Source: Methanolacinia petrolearia DSM 11571 (GTDB lineage Archaea > Halobacteriota > Methanomicrobia > Methanomicrobiales > Methanomicrobiaceae). From it: a DNA stretch of 64,000 bases. The stretch spans positions 2,666,001 to 2,730,000 of the forward strand of contig NC_014507.1 in the NCBI RefSeq assembly GCF_000147875.1, written 5' to 3'. Both the position numbers and the translations under genes were made by a program. Every line of letters begins with the position of its first letter. Position 1 is the stretch's first letter. Below are positions 7,929 to 16,872 of this stretch, piece by piece. Under the pieces are notes generated by a model. That model did not search any database. It saw only the letters and a program-made list of their open reading frames with translations, and was not told the DNA's origin.

Positions 7929-9350
7929 ATGTGCGGTATCGTTGGCATCATCGGTGCCGGTGATGTTTCAATCCCGATATACTACGCTCTTTACGCCCTG
8001 CAGCATCGCGGGCAGGAGAGCGCGGGTATTACCACTTTTGACGGTAAAACACTTTTTAAGCATAAAGGTCCCGGCCTTGTTGCAGAGGTATTTGACGAGG
8101 ATATACTTCATGAACTGAAGGGTTTTTCAGGTCTGGGTCATGTCCGCTACCCTACAACAGGCGAAAAGATCGCGGAAAATATACAGCCCTTTACATTCAG
8201 GTTTATGGGAAGGTTTTGTGCCATAGCGCACAACGGCAACCTGACAAATACGGAAAAGCTGCGCGAAGAGTTCGAAAAACGCGGGCAGATATTTTCTACA
8301 ACCACGGATACGGAAGTTATCGGAAATGTAATCGCCGATGAACTCAGGAAATCCGGGCGTATGGAAGATGCCGTATTGGCCTGTATGAAAAGGCTCGAAG
8401 GTTCATATTCCGTGGTTTTTCTCTCAGAAGACAAGGTCTATGCATTCCGTGATCCCCTCGGGATCAGGCCGCTCTGCATCGGAAAAACAAAAGACGGCTA
8501 TATAGTCTGCTCTGAATCCGTTGCTGTGGATGCCTTAAACGGTACATTGATACGCGATGTCAGGCCGGGAGAGCTTGTCTGCATAAGCAAAAAAGGCCTG
8601 GAATCCGTACAGATTGCAGAGAGTTCAGGCCATGCACACTGCGTTTTCGAATATATCTATTTTGCAAGGGCCGATTCGGTTATTGACGGCCGCCTGGTTT
8701 ATGATGTCAGGAGAAAGATCGGCCAGGCATTGTACCTCGAAGCTCCTGTAAAGGCCGATCTCGTATCACCGGTTCCCGATTCCGGGATAGCCCATGCAAC
8801 AGGATATTCGGAAAGTTCCGGCATCCCCTACAGAGAGGGCCTGATCAAGAACAGGTACATGGGCAGAACCTTCATAATGCCTACGCAGGAAGACAGGGAG
8901 AATGCCGTCAGGATAAAACTGAATCCTGTAAAAGGCCATATCAAGGATAAATCCATTGTTATCGTCGACGACAGTATAGTCAGGGGAACAACCTCAAAGA
9001 GGATAATAAATATCCTGAAGGACGCCGGGGCTGAAGAGGTCCACATGAGAGTAGGATCCCCACCGATAAAAGCCCCCTGCTACCTTGGAGTCGATATGCC
9101 GACAAGAGAGGAGCTTATCGCAAGCGGCAAGTCAAATGAAGAGGTGAAGGAGGGAATAGATGCAACGTCACTCCATCATGTGTCTGTCGAATCGCTCATC
9201 GATGCAATAGGTATGCCCGCAGATGACCTGTGCCTCGGCTGCCTTACCGGAGTATATCCTCTCTGGATCAAAGGTGAAAAGGCCTGCCCGAGATATACCG
9301 ATTTCATAAAAGGCTCGTACCAGACGAATATAAAAGAGTTCGACGAATAA
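7929..9350 (+). CDS. purF: amidophosphoribosyltransferase
   Basis: This 473-residue enzyme makes phosphoribosylamine from PRPP and glutamine, the committed step of purine synthesis. It begins MCGIVGIIG, so Cys2 is the N-terminal nucleophile of the glutaminase domain. The PRTase domain carries the PRPP loop VIVDDSIVRGTTSKR. Cysteines in HCVFEYIYFAR, KAPCYLG and CLGCLTG match the four [4Fe-4S] ligands of the Bacillus-type enzyme, which implies an oxygen-sensitive cluster-containing form. The minus-strand gene ending at 9351 is directly convergent. Confidence 0.95.
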   Translation: MCGIVGIIGAGDVSIPIYYALYALQHRGQESAGITTFDGKTLFKHKGPGLVAEVFDEDILHELKGFSGLGHVRYPTTGEKIAENIQPFTFRFMGRFCAIAHNGNLTNTEKLREEFEKRGQIFSTTTDTEVIGNVIADELRKSGRMEDAVLACMKRLEGSYSVVFLSEDKVYAFRDPLGIRPLCIGKTKDGYIVCSESVAVDALNGTLIRDVRPGELVCISKKGLESVQIAESSGHAHCVFEYIYFARADSVIDGRLVYDVRRKIGQALYLEAPVKADLVSPVPDSGIAHATGYSESSGIPYREGLIKNRYMGRTFIMPTQEDRENAVRIKLNPVKGHIKDKSIVIVDDSIVRGTTSKRIINILKDAGAEEVHMRVGSPPIKAPCYLGVDMPTREELIASGKSNEEVKEGIDATSLHHVSVESLIDAIGMPADDLCLGCLTGVYPLWIKGEKACPRYTDFIKGSYQTNIKEFDE

Positions 9351-10031
9351 TCAGATATCCAGTTCCCTCTTTTTTTCCTTTATCCATTCCTGCAGCAGGA
9401 TCGTCAGAAACGATTCGGCCTCCGAAAGATACATCAGAACGGCCGATTCGTTCCCGTCACAGGATTCACCGGACGACAAACGGCCTGCCGAATAGAGGAA
9501 CCAGCCCAGCTCATCATCAGAACACCAGCCTTTCGCCACGGGATTTCCCGCAGAAGATTCGATCATCCTGTACAATTTTAAAAATCCATCCCATGTTCCG
9601 AAGGCACGGGGGATCTCACTTATAGCTTCGCCGAGGTCGCTATCTGCGGCTGCAACGAGAAATACAGACTCGAAAGGGCTCCTGATCTGAATCTCCTCGT
9701 CATCCCCGTCCTCACACGAGATAATAAAATTCCCTTCCTCTCCGAAAGGCACTTCATTCAAAAAATCTTTCCTTTTCTGCCGGGTAAGGCTAACATCCTC
9801 TGCCTTTATTTTGGGATCGTCGTTAAAGATCAGCATCGATACCCCACGTATAAGTTCGATCTTATTACCGGCGTCAGAGCTGACATCTTCCGCAGTAGAG
9901 AAATCTCCGGAAGAATCGTAAAAAAAAGCGTACCGGCCGTCAGAACCGGGGCAGATCAATAATTCAGGAGCTGACCGGGATATAATGTCCATGAGGTGAT
10001 CGTCTCCGGAAAGATAAACAAGCCAGTTCAT
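9351..10031 (-). CDS. hypothetical acidic cytoplasmic protein
   Basis: I do not recognise this 226-residue protein. It is acidic and rich in Ser, Asp and Glu, with no signal peptide, membrane segment or cysteine pair motif. The N-terminus (MNWLVYLSGDDHLMDII) reads like a beta-alpha unit, and a helical C-terminal third ends in a charged EWIKEKKRELDI. It is convergent with purF, with no spacing between the two stops, and sits alone before a surface-protein gene. A lineage-specific methanogen protein is the best description. Confidence 0.6.
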   Translation of the reverse strand: MNWLVYLSGDDHLMDIISRSAPELLICPGSDGRYAFFYDSSGDFSTAEDVSSDAGNKIELIRGVSMLIFNDDPKIKAEDVSLTRQKRKDFLNEVPFGEEGNFIISCEDGDDEEIQIRSPFESVFLVAAADSDLGEAISEIPRAFGTWDGFLKLYRMIESSAGNPVAKGWCSDDELGWFLYSAGRLSSGESCDGNESAVLMYLSEAESFLTILLQEWIKEKKRELDI

Positions 10032-10176
10032 AATAGTAATATGATCAGAAGAAATAGATTCTTTTCATATTTTCCTACCATATAATGAAATACTGTATTT
10101 CCAAATTTAACCATAGCTTTTAGCAACTCATTTATTTAACCCGGAAAAATACTACTTCATATTCAGGGTTTGTAAA

Positions 10177-11805
10177 ATGGGTGGATACAGGGGTTTGATC
10201 GTATTATTCTTTCTGGCCGTATGCATCGCTCCGGCCGTTTCAGCAGTCCATTACCAGGCGGCAGGCACAATCTCCACGATAACGGATTATCCGGAAGACA
10301 GATGGGAGATCGGAATCAGTGGAGACAACGTTATCTGGGTCGAACCAGGGGAAGAATACGGAGAACAGATCCTGTACCTCTATAATATTCCTGAAAAGGA
10401 AGTCAAAAAGATTGCATCATCAAAGTATTCTACCTTTCATCCGGGGATTACAGACGGACTCCTTCTCTGGGGAGAGAAGACGGACATATCAGGACCTGTA
10501 AACTTAATCCGCTACGACATCCCGAACAGGAGCCTGTACTATGTCGATCCCTACCTCTCAAACCAGGATTTCCCTGCAACCGACGGCAGTGCTTTTGTAT
10601 GGCTGGACAGCAGGACAGGAGGCTACACAAACATCTACCTGAAGAAGGGTGATGACGGCAGAAGCTATCTGTTCCACGGATCGGAAACAAGCGACAAGCA
10701 CACCCCTCAGATTAGCGGAGATTACGTCTACTGGGTGGAGAAAGGAACGCTCTACAGGCAGAACATAGATTCCGGAAACGTGGAGGCCATAATATCAGGA
10801 ATGCCGGACGATTACTCAATATCGGGAGAAAATATAGTATGGGAGTATGATAACGGCGATCAAACAGACATTGCTCTCCTCGACGCGAACGCGATGTCCG
10901 CCGAAACCGAAGTGGATGACCCCGGCGACCAGTTGAACCCGGATATCGACGAAAACAACATAGTCTGGCAGGAAAAAGAAGACGGCCTGAATTTAATCAG
11001 GGTAAAGAACATCGAAACCGGAATAAGCGCCGGGATCTATTCTTCCGAATATCTTCAGTCCGAACCGAAGATCAGCGGCAACAACATAGTCTGGTTCGAT
11101 TCCTCGCCAGGAAAAGAAGCTGTCAGGATGTTCGATCTTGACGGTTATGCGATTCCCTCCGCCGATTTCATATCGGATGCCGAGCCTGCGCTCGTGCCGT
11201 TTACGGTTCACTTTGTCCCTGAGATCACGACTTCGGTAAATATCAAACCCGATCTGCTATGGAATTTCGGAGACGGAACATTCTCGTCAGAGGCCGAGCC
11301 GGATCATATGTACACAAAGCCCGGCATATATAATGTCTCACTGACCATCTCCAACGAATACGGTACAAGAACCGAATTCAAACCCTCATATGTCATTGCC
11401 GGCGAACTGCCCGAACCGGACTTCTACTCTGAAATAACCACAGGATATACACCGCTCACTGTAAGATTCACGGACAACTCCACGGGGTCTTATGACACGA
11501 TATTGTGGGAATTCGGGGACGGAGTCGGATCGTTACTGGAGAACCCGGTACACACCTATGAAGAGCCGGGACTCTATACCGTAACACTTACCCTGTCCAA
11601 CCGGTTCGGATCGATGACAGAGACAAAATACGGGTATATCAGGGCCGGTTTTGAAGTCGACATCCAGGAGCCGGATGTAACGAAAGAGGAAGGGGCATTA
11701 GGTCTCCCGGATATCTTCACCCGCGGATCTACAGGAAGCAGCGGCAATGAATCTGAGATGTCTTCATTTGACGTTGAGGACTTCATAGGACTATTAAACA
11801 AATAA
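10177..11805 (+). CDS. secreted beta-propeller and PKD-repeat protein
   Basis: The 542-residue protein has a signal peptide (about 1-23, ending VSA). A region of TolB-like repeats follows (about 35-320) in which ISGDNVIWVE, ISGDYVYWVE, ISGENIVWEY and ISGNNIVWFD recur, typical of a beta-propeller. Two PKD domains follow (about 327-410 and 415-500), each with the WNFGDG or WEFGDG core. A short Ser/Gly-rich tail ends the protein, with no obvious C-terminal membrane anchor. Such proteins are extracellular adhesins or S-layer-associated proteins in methanogens. A TATA-like CATTTATTTAA lies about 40 bases upstream of the ATG. Confidence 0.85.
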   Translation: MGGYRGLIVLFFLAVCIAPAVSAVHYQAAGTISTITDYPEDRWEIGISGDNVIWVEPGEEYGEQILYLYNIPEKEVKKIASSKYSTFHPGITDGLLLWGEKTDISGPVNLIRYDIPNRSLYYVDPYLSNQDFPATDGSAFVWLDSRTGGYTNIYLKKGDDGRSYLFHGSETSDKHTPQISGDYVYWVEKGTLYRQNIDSGNVEAIISGMPDDYSISGENIVWEYDNGDQTDIALLDANAMSAETEVDDPGDQLNPDIDENNIVWQEKEDGLNLIRVKNIETGISAGIYSSEYLQSEPKISGNNIVWFDSSPGKEAVRMFDLDGYAIPSADFISDAEPALVPFTVHFVPEITTSVNIKPDLLWNFGDGTFSSEAEPDHMYTKPGIYNVSLTISNEYGTRTEFKPSYVIAGELPEPDFYSEITTGYTPLTVRFTDNSTGSYDTILWEFGDGVGSLLENPVHTYEEPGLYTVTLTLSNRFGSMTETKYGYIRAGFEVDIQEPDVTKEEGALGLPDIFTRGSTGSSGNESEMSSFDVEDFIGLLNK

Positions 11806-11838
11806 TGAAACTGAACAAAAAAAGTAACAGAATAATAG

Positions 11839-11913
11839 TAGCGAGGAATGGATTTGAACCATTGATCTACGGGTTATGAGCCCGCCGGGATTTCCTGACT
11901 ACCCCACCTCGCT
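11839..11913 (-). tRNA. initiator tRNA-Met (CAT)
   Basis: The minus strand folds into a complete tRNA. The acceptor stem is AGCGAGG/CCTCGCT, the anticodon loop CTCATAA is closed by three G-C pairs (CGGG/CCCG), and the T loop is TTCAAAT. The A1-U72 end pair and the GGG/CCC anticodon stem are hallmarks of the archaeal initiator. The 3' CCA is not encoded. A TATA-like sequence lies about 30 bases upstream, near 11944-11951. Confidence 0.95.
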
Positions 11914-12011
11914 ATTGTGCTATAAACCTCTGGCATTATTGCTGATATATGTTTTGATATCTACATCTGGCAGATTATTCATTATTGAGGGAAATCACCC
12001 ATGCATCCGGG

Positions 12012-12024
12012 ATATATAATAAAT
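12012..12024 (+). promoter_or_regulatory. TATA box of the thioredoxin gene
   Basis: ATATATAATAAAT lies 27-40 bases before the thioredoxin ATG, the right distance for an archaeal promoter with a short leader. Confidence 0.45.
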
Positions 12025-12051
12025 ATTGAATAAGCAACAAAACTGAGTACT

Positions 12052-12471
12052 ATGTCAGGAAGCGACAATGCGGACGATGATATCCAAAAACTCAGGGAAC
12101 AGAGGAAGGCGGAAATAATGAACGAGATCGGGAAAAAAAGAAATCCCGGGGTAACTGTTGTGGACGAACTGAATTTTCGCGCATTTATATCAGAAAACAG
12201 GTTTTCGGTTCTTGATGTGTGGGCCGAATGGTGCGGCCCGTGCCTGAGAGTTGCACCCGTCATTGAAGAATTTTCAAATGAATTTTCAGGCAAAATTGCA
12301 TTCGGAAAGTGCAATGTCGATGAAAATCAGAATATTGCGGCGTCCTTCGCCATATCTGCAATACCCACCCTGCTTTTTTTCTCCGAAGGAAAACTGATAA
12401 ACAGAGTCACCGGCGCATACCCGAAGGAAGCGCTTGAAAAACAGATCCGGTCCACTTTTCCGGGCATATAA
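12052..12471 (+). CDS. thioredoxin with N-terminal extension
   Basis: This 139-residue protein has a charged helical extension of about 35 residues, unlike classical thioredoxins of 105-110 residues. A thioredoxin fold follows with the active site WCGPC (Cys61, Cys64) and the cis-proline loop ISAIPTLLFF. It should act as a cytoplasmic disulfide reductase. The extension resembles basic/acidic coiled-coil leaders of PDCD5-type proteins and may mediate binding, which is inference. It is convergent with the pterin-dehydratase-like gene, 13 bases apart. Confidence 0.9.
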   Translation: MSGSDNADDDIQKLREQRKAEIMNEIGKKRNPGVTVVDELNFRAFISENRFSVLDVWAEWCGPCLRVAPVIEEFSNEFSGKIAFGKCNVDENQNIAASFAISAIPTLLFFSEGKLINRVTGAYPKEALEKQIRSTFPGI

Positions 12472-12484
12472 AATAAATTAATAA

Positions 12485-12826
12485 TTATTTCCCTTTTTTA
12501 AACCTCTCCTTGAAATTCATCTTTGCAGCCATTATGAAATCATTGATAGTCAGGCTGCCGACCGGATAAGTGTAGAAACTCACCTCAACGGATTTCCCCT
12601 GATAGATACGGACATCAGGATAATGACCCTCCCTCTTTGAAAGATCTGCAATTTCGATGAAAAACTCCTCGCATTTCTGGAAGTTTCCAAGATCATAAAT
12701 CCTGAAAATCCTACCGTCCCTGATCTCCCAGCCAGGAACCGCCCTGATGTATTCAAGGACCTCCTTTCTCGTCAGTGGTGAAAGGCGGCCGGGATTGGGA
12801 TCGCATTTCATAGCATGCAGTTCCAT
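12485..12826 (-). CDS. pterin-4a-carbinolamine dehydratase-like protein
   Basis: The 113-residue protein has the PCD/DCoH fold: LTRKEVLEYIRAVPGWEIRDG at the N-terminus, then FEIADL- and EGHYPDVRI-type segments, and a C-terminal LTINDFIMAAK helix. Two positions normally occupied by His or Asn/Trp are Tyr: the residue after the first active-site His (GHYP) and the one in FYTYPVG. The classical dehydratase chemistry may therefore be altered. No tetrahydrobiopterin hydroxylase is nearby. Molybdopterin-linked or other roles have been suggested for orphan PCD-like proteins. Confidence 0.75.
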   Translation of the reverse strand: MELHAMKCDPNPGRLSPLTRKEVLEYIRAVPGWEIRDGRIFRIYDLGNFQKCEEFFIEIADLSKREGHYPDVRIYQGKSVEVSFYTYPVGSLTINDFIMAAKMNFKERFKKGK

Positions 12827-13168
12827 TACTCTTAAATCCCCATTATTCTAAAAAAAGTTTTGTAAAGCAAAATGTGTACCTGAAGGCAATTCTGCGTAGA
12901 GGCGCTGATCCAATTATTGCGGAAAAGAGAAATATCCAATGCGCTGTACGGCACAAAAAATACTGAAAAATCCCATCCGGGCCGCATCTGCATTTATACT
13001 ATCACGACAGATAATATCCGGAGATCATTCCCGAAAAAAAGACCATCCTTCAACCTGTACAAAATTCAAAAGGGAATCAATTTTTATTTCTTTTTCAAAA
13101 AAATAAAGAGAATGAAAAGAATACGAATATTTTTATTATTAATCATGTAAAATTTATTGGGGATTTTT
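12827..13168. other. AT-rich gap upstream of porC
   Basis: This stretch of about 340 bases between the divergent PCD-like and porC genes holds no convincing gene. A 77-codon open frame inside it has a random composition. The last 70 bases are strongly A/T-rich (AATATTTTTATTATTAATC) and are the likely promoter region of the por operon. Confidence 0.5.
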
Positions 13169-13711
13169 TTGAGAGAACTTCGTATACACGGAAGAGGCGG
13201 ACAAGGTTCGGTCACTGCTGCCGAACTCATTGCTACAGCGGCCTTTAAGAGTAAAATCTACTCGCAGGCCTTCCCGGCATTTGGAGTTGAAAGAAGAGGA
13301 GCTCCGGTGCAGGCATTTGTCCGTTTTGATGATAAGAAGATCAGGCTTAGGAGCCAGATCTATGAACCGGATTATATCATCGTCCAGGACAGCACATTGA
13401 TCGGCGATGTGAACGTCTTCAGCGGAATGAAAGAAGGCGGAATAGCAATAATCAATACTGAAAAGGAGATCGATGGCGGAGTACCGGAAGGAGTTAAAGT
13501 GGTAAAGATCAACGCGACATCGATCGCGCTGGAGACACTTGGCCTTCCTATCGAGAACACAACTCTCATGGGCGCATTCGCAGCGGCAACAGGGGAGATC
13601 GAGTTCGATGCCCTTGAGGAATCGCTCCGCGAGAGATTCCCGGGAGCGCTTGCAGATAAGAATATCGCAGCAGCCAGAAAGGCATATGATATCGTAAAAG
13701 GAGGCGCCTGA
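13169..13711 (+). CDS. porC: pyruvate:ferredoxin oxidoreductase gamma subunit
   Basis: The 180-residue gamma subunit starts with RELRIHGRGGQGSVTAAEL, the glycine-rich family motif, and continues with FPAFGVERRGAPVQAFVR. It is the first gene of porCDAB, which oxidises pyruvate (or, in autotrophic methanogens, makes it from acetyl-CoA, CO2 and reduced ferredoxin). I chose TTG at 13169 because GGGGA sits five bases upstream. An in-frame TTG at 13157 lies before that site and is less likely. Confidence 0.93.
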   Translation: MRELRIHGRGGQGSVTAAELIATAAFKSKIYSQAFPAFGVERRGAPVQAFVRFDDKKIRLRSQIYEPDYIIVQDSTLIGDVNVFSGMKEGGIAIINTEKEIDGGVPEGVKVVKINATSIALETLGLPIENTTLMGAFAAATGEIEFDALEESLRERFPGALADKNIAAARKAYDIVKGGA

Positions 13712-13713
13712 GT

Positions 13714-13974
13714 ATGCCGCTTAACGTAGGCTGTTCCGCAAGGCCCGGAAACGCAAGGGACAACAAAACAGGTTCGTGGAGAACATTCAGGCCAGAGTTC
13801 GACAACGACAAATGCAACACATGCGGAACCTGCATGATGATCTGCCCCGAGGTCTGTATCGGCGAGGATGAAGAAGGATACCCGGATGTCGACTACGATT
13901 TCTGCAAAGGCTGCGGCCTGTGCGCCGAAGAATGCCCCAAAGAGGCAATCAAGATGAAAAAGGAGGAAAAATAG
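13714..13974 (+). CDS. porD: pyruvate:ferredoxin oxidoreductase delta subunit
   Basis: This 86-residue ferredoxin subunit has two [4Fe-4S] motifs, CNTCGTCMMICPEVC and CKGCGLCAEECPKEA, preceded by a short N-terminal segment with the TGSWRTFRPEF signature of Por delta chains. It relays electrons from the thiamine pyrophosphate site to ferredoxin. The gene starts two bases after porC and its stop abuts the porA ATG. Confidence 0.96.
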   Translation: MPLNVGCSARPGNARDNKTGSWRTFRPEFDNDKCNTCGTCMMICPEVCIGEDEEGYPDVDYDFCKGCGLCAEECPKEAIKMKKEEK

Positions 13975-15135
13975 ATGCTTCAGATAATGGAAGGCTCCCA
14001 CGCAGTGGCAGAGGCTGTAAAATTGAGCAGGCCCCAGGTTGTCTCAGCCTACCCGATTACCCCACAGACACATATAGTCGAAAGGCTCGCCGAGATGGTC
14101 GCCGACGGAGACCTGAATGCGGATTATATCTGTGTAGAGAGTGAGTTTTCCGCCTTATCGTCATGTCTGGGCGCCTCTGCGGCAGGTTCGAGAGTCTATT
14201 CGGCAACGACATCGCAGGGCCTCGCCTTTATGACAGAGGTCGTATTCAATGTCGCAGGAATGAGGCTTCCGATTGTAATGACAATCGCCAACCGTTCTCT
14301 CGGTGCTCCCCTGAGCATATGGAACGATCAGCAGGACTCAATATTCCTCAGGGATTCCGGCTGGATGCAATTATATGCAGAAGACGCACAGGAGGCAACA
14401 GATCTCCATTTCATTGCATACAAGGCGGCGGAAAACTATGATGTTCTCCTTCCGGCGTTTGTGTGCTTCGACGGCTTTATCCTCACACATACTTTCGAAC
14501 CGGTAGATATCCCCACACAGGAGGAAGTCGATGCATACCTTCCTGCATTCAAACCGTACCAGCGGCTGGATGCAAAGGATCCGATATCGTTCGGAATGTA
14601 TGCAACACCCGACTACTACCAGGAATTCAGGTACGAGATCAATGCCGCAATGACAAGGGCAGATAAAGTCCTGAGAGAGGCAGGTGCCGAATTCGGAGAA
14701 ATGTTCGGGCGGGACTATTCCGGCCTTGTAGAAAGCTACAGGCTTGACGATGCAGATACAGCCATAGTGGCACTCGGTTCAGTCTGCGGAACGATAAAAG
14801 ACGCAGTCGATGAGATGAGAAAGGACGGAAAGAAGGTAGGACTCCTGAAGCTCAGGTCTTTCCGTCCGTTCCCGGCCGAAGACGTAAAGAAAGCCCTTGC
14901 AGGTGTATCGAACGTCGCCGTGCTCGAAAAGAACCTCAACATCGGATCAAGGATGCTCGGTGCAGTAGGTCTTGAGGTAAAGGATGCAGTTTACTCGTCC
15001 GGAATACAGGTTCACTCGTATGTGGGAGGTCTCGGCGGCCGCGACATCAGGAAGAAGGATATAAAGATGATTACGGAATGGGCCGAAAAAGGCAAAGACG
15101 ACTGCTTCTTCGGGCTTCGCGAGGAGGTGCTCTGA
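13975..15135 (+). CDS. porA: pyruvate:ferredoxin oxidoreductase alpha subunit
   Basis: The 386-residue alpha subunit begins [20 protein letters not shown] and contains [19 protein letters not shown], the pyrimidine-binding domain segment that binds substrate and CoA. The region [13 protein letters not shown] and the glycine-rich C-terminal GGLGGRDI are typical of family domain II. The stop overlaps the porB start (TGATG). Confidence 0.96.
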   Translation: MLQIMEGSHAVAEAVKLSRPQVVSAYPITPQTHIVERLAEMVADGDLNADYICVESEFSALSSCLGASAAGSRVYSATTSQGLAFMTEVVFNVAGMRLPIVMTIANRSLGAPLSIWNDQQDSIFLRDSGWMQLYAEDAQEATDLHFIAYKAAENYDVLLPAFVCFDGFILTHTFEPVDIPTQEEVDAYLPAFKPYQRLDAKDPISFGMYATPDYYQEFRYEINAAMTRADKVLREAGAEFGEMFGRDYSGLVESYRLDDADTAIVALGSVCGTIKDAVDEMRKDGKKVGLLKLRSFRPFPAEDVKKALAGVSNVAVLEKNLNIGSRMLGAVGLEVKDAVYSSGIQVHSYVGGLGGRDIRKKDIKMITEWAEKGKDDCFFGLREEVL

Positions 15136-16025
15136 TGGCAGACAATAAACCCGAACTCTTCGAACCCGGGCACAGGGCCTGCGGAGGGTGCGGACCCGCA
15201 CTTGCTGCGCGGCTGATCATGAAGGCGGCAGGCGAAAACACCATCGTAGTCGCCTCGACAGGATGCATGGAGGTGTTCTCCACGCCTTATCCGGAGACCG
15301 CATGGAAGACCCCGTGGATCCATTCCCTCTTCCAGAACTCCGCCGCCGTTGCATCAGGAATTGAGTCTTCGATAAAGATGCAGGGACGCGATGAGAAGGT
15401 CGTGGTGATCGCAGGAGACGGTGCGACGTTTGATATCGGAGTTCTCTGTATCAGCGGAGCATTCGAGAGAGGCCATGATATCACCTATATCTGCTACGAT
15501 AATGAAGCGTATATGAACACCGGCATCCAGAGGTCCGGCGCCACGCCATACGATGCCTCGACTACCACCAGCCCGGCAGGAAAGCAGTCAACGGGCAACA
15601 GCAGACCAAAAAAGGACATGCCTGCGATTCTCGCCGCACACGGATCACCGTATGTTGCGACAGCGTCCGTTGCATATCCCGGGGATCTGATGAAGAAGAT
15701 CGAGAAAGCGATCAACACGAAAGGTCCCTGCTATGTCCAGGTGCACGCACCGTGCTGCACCGGGTGGGGCTTCGACGGATCGAAGACGATGGAGATCGGA
15801 AAAGCCGCGATCGACTCGGGACTCTGGGTCAACTTTGAGATGGAGGATGGCGCAGTCACGAAGGCCAAAAAGGTGAAGCGTGTCCCGGTCGACGATTATC
15901 TCAAGGCGCAAAAGAGGTTCAGGCACCTGTTCAAACCAGAACCAAATCCCGAAGAAATCGCTAAAATCCAGGCAATAGCCGATAAAAACGCTGAAAAATA
16001 CGGAATAGACATTACTCCGAAATAA
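15135..16025 (+). CDS. porB: pyruvate:ferredoxin oxidoreductase beta subunit
   Basis: The 296-residue beta subunit binds thiamine pyrophosphate through [19 protein letters not shown] and the Asn-containing [10 protein letters not shown]. Cysteines in HRACGGCGP, near the N-terminus, and CTGW, toward the C-terminus, are the [4Fe-4S] ligands of the family. The ATG at 15135 overlaps the porA stop by one base and has a strong GAGGAGGTG ribosome binding site. An upstream in-frame extension of 19 codons would lie inside porA and is rejected. A T-run 25 bases after the stop is the probable terminator. Confidence 0.96.
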   Translation: MADNKPELFEPGHRACGGCGPALAARLIMKAAGENTIVVASTGCMEVFSTPYPETAWKTPWIHSLFQNSAAVASGIESSIKMQGRDEKVVVIAGDGATFDIGVLCISGAFERGHDITYICYDNEAYMNTGIQRSGATPYDASTTTSPAGKQSTGNSRPKKDMPAILAAHGSPYVATASVAYPGDLMKKIEKAINTKGPCYVQVHAPCCTGWGFDGSKTMEIGKAAIDSGLWVNFEMEDGAVTKAKKVKRVPVDDYLKAQKRFRHLFKPEPNPEEIAKIQAIADKNAEKYGIDITPK

Positions 16026-16104
16026 AAAATCCCCCAACATCACCACAACAACTTTTTTTACTGACCTACAATATTACTGGATAATCAATCATCCTGAGGG
16101 AAAC

Positions 16105-16866
16105 ATGAAAAAAATATTATTGATATTCGCTGTATTTCTGATCGCGGCATTCTTCACATCTCCTGCATGCGCTGATGAAAATACGTCAGCGTTTCAGATA
16201 ACTGACACCGGTTATATCGATCAATATAACAACGCCGTCGACCTCGCAAACTCCGGAGATTACGAAGCGGCGCTCGAAGCGATTAACAAATCACTGGCTG
16301 AAGAAGCTAACTTTGCGCTGGGATATGCCACAAAATCCGGGATTCTGTATGTTATGGGCGATTTCACCGGAGCACTTGAAGCGGCTGATACGGCAACAGA
16401 GATCCAGCCCGAACAGGCGTGGGGATGGATCAGCAAATCCAACGCCCTGCTGGCACTCGAAAGATATGATGAAGCTCTTGAAGCGGCCGACACTGCAATA
16501 GAGATCGATCCCAACAACGCCGACTATGTTAATGCATACATCAACAAGGGTACGGCACTGATACTTCTGGGACGATACGAAGAGTCAATCGAAGCGTCGG
16601 ATAAAGCAATCGAACTGAGTCCGACAGTAATCGAGGGATACATCAATAAGGGAAATGCTCTTGAATATCTCGGAAGATATGCTGAAGAGCTTGAAGTCTG
16701 CAATAAGGCTCTTGAAATTGATCCGTACAACAGCATGGTCTGGGCAAACAAGCGTTATGCAGAAAAAATGATAGAAAACGAACAAAACCCGCAGGAATCT
16801 CCCTTTGCACCGGCCCTGGCTGTTCTTGCAGTTGCAGCGGCCATAATTATTGCAAAAAGAGATTAA
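16105..16866 (+). CDS. secreted TPR-repeat protein
   Basis: This 253-residue protein has a signal peptide (about 1-23, ending ACA). At least five TPR units follow between residues 35 and 220, with repeated motifs such as YEAALEAINKSL, YDEALEAADTAIEIDPN and YAEELEVCNKALEIDP. A C-terminal hydrophobic helix (ALAVLAVAAAIIIAKRD) should anchor it in the membrane with the repeats outside. TPR arrays mediate protein contacts; the partner is unknown. The ATG is preceded by GAGGGA. It is convergent with the DUF3821-like surface protein, seven bases away. Confidence 0.85.
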   Translation: MKKILLIFAVFLIAAFFTSPACADENTSAFQITDTGYIDQYNNAVDLANSGDYEAALEAINKSLAEEANFALGYATKSGILYVMGDFTGALEAADTATEIQPEQAWGWISKSNALLALERYDEALEAADTAIEIDPNNADYVNAYINKGTALILLGRYEESIEASDKAIELSPTVIEGYINKGNALEYLGRYAEELEVCNKALEIDPYNSMVWANKRYAEKMIENEQNPQESPFAPALAVLAVAAAIIIAKRD

Positions 16867-16872
16867 TTTATT

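Noticed and set aside
12917..13150. A 77-codon open frame upstream of porC
   Set aside because: Its composition is lysine/phenylalanine-rich and random, with no ribosome binding site or domain. It lies in the A/T-rich promoter region of the por operon.
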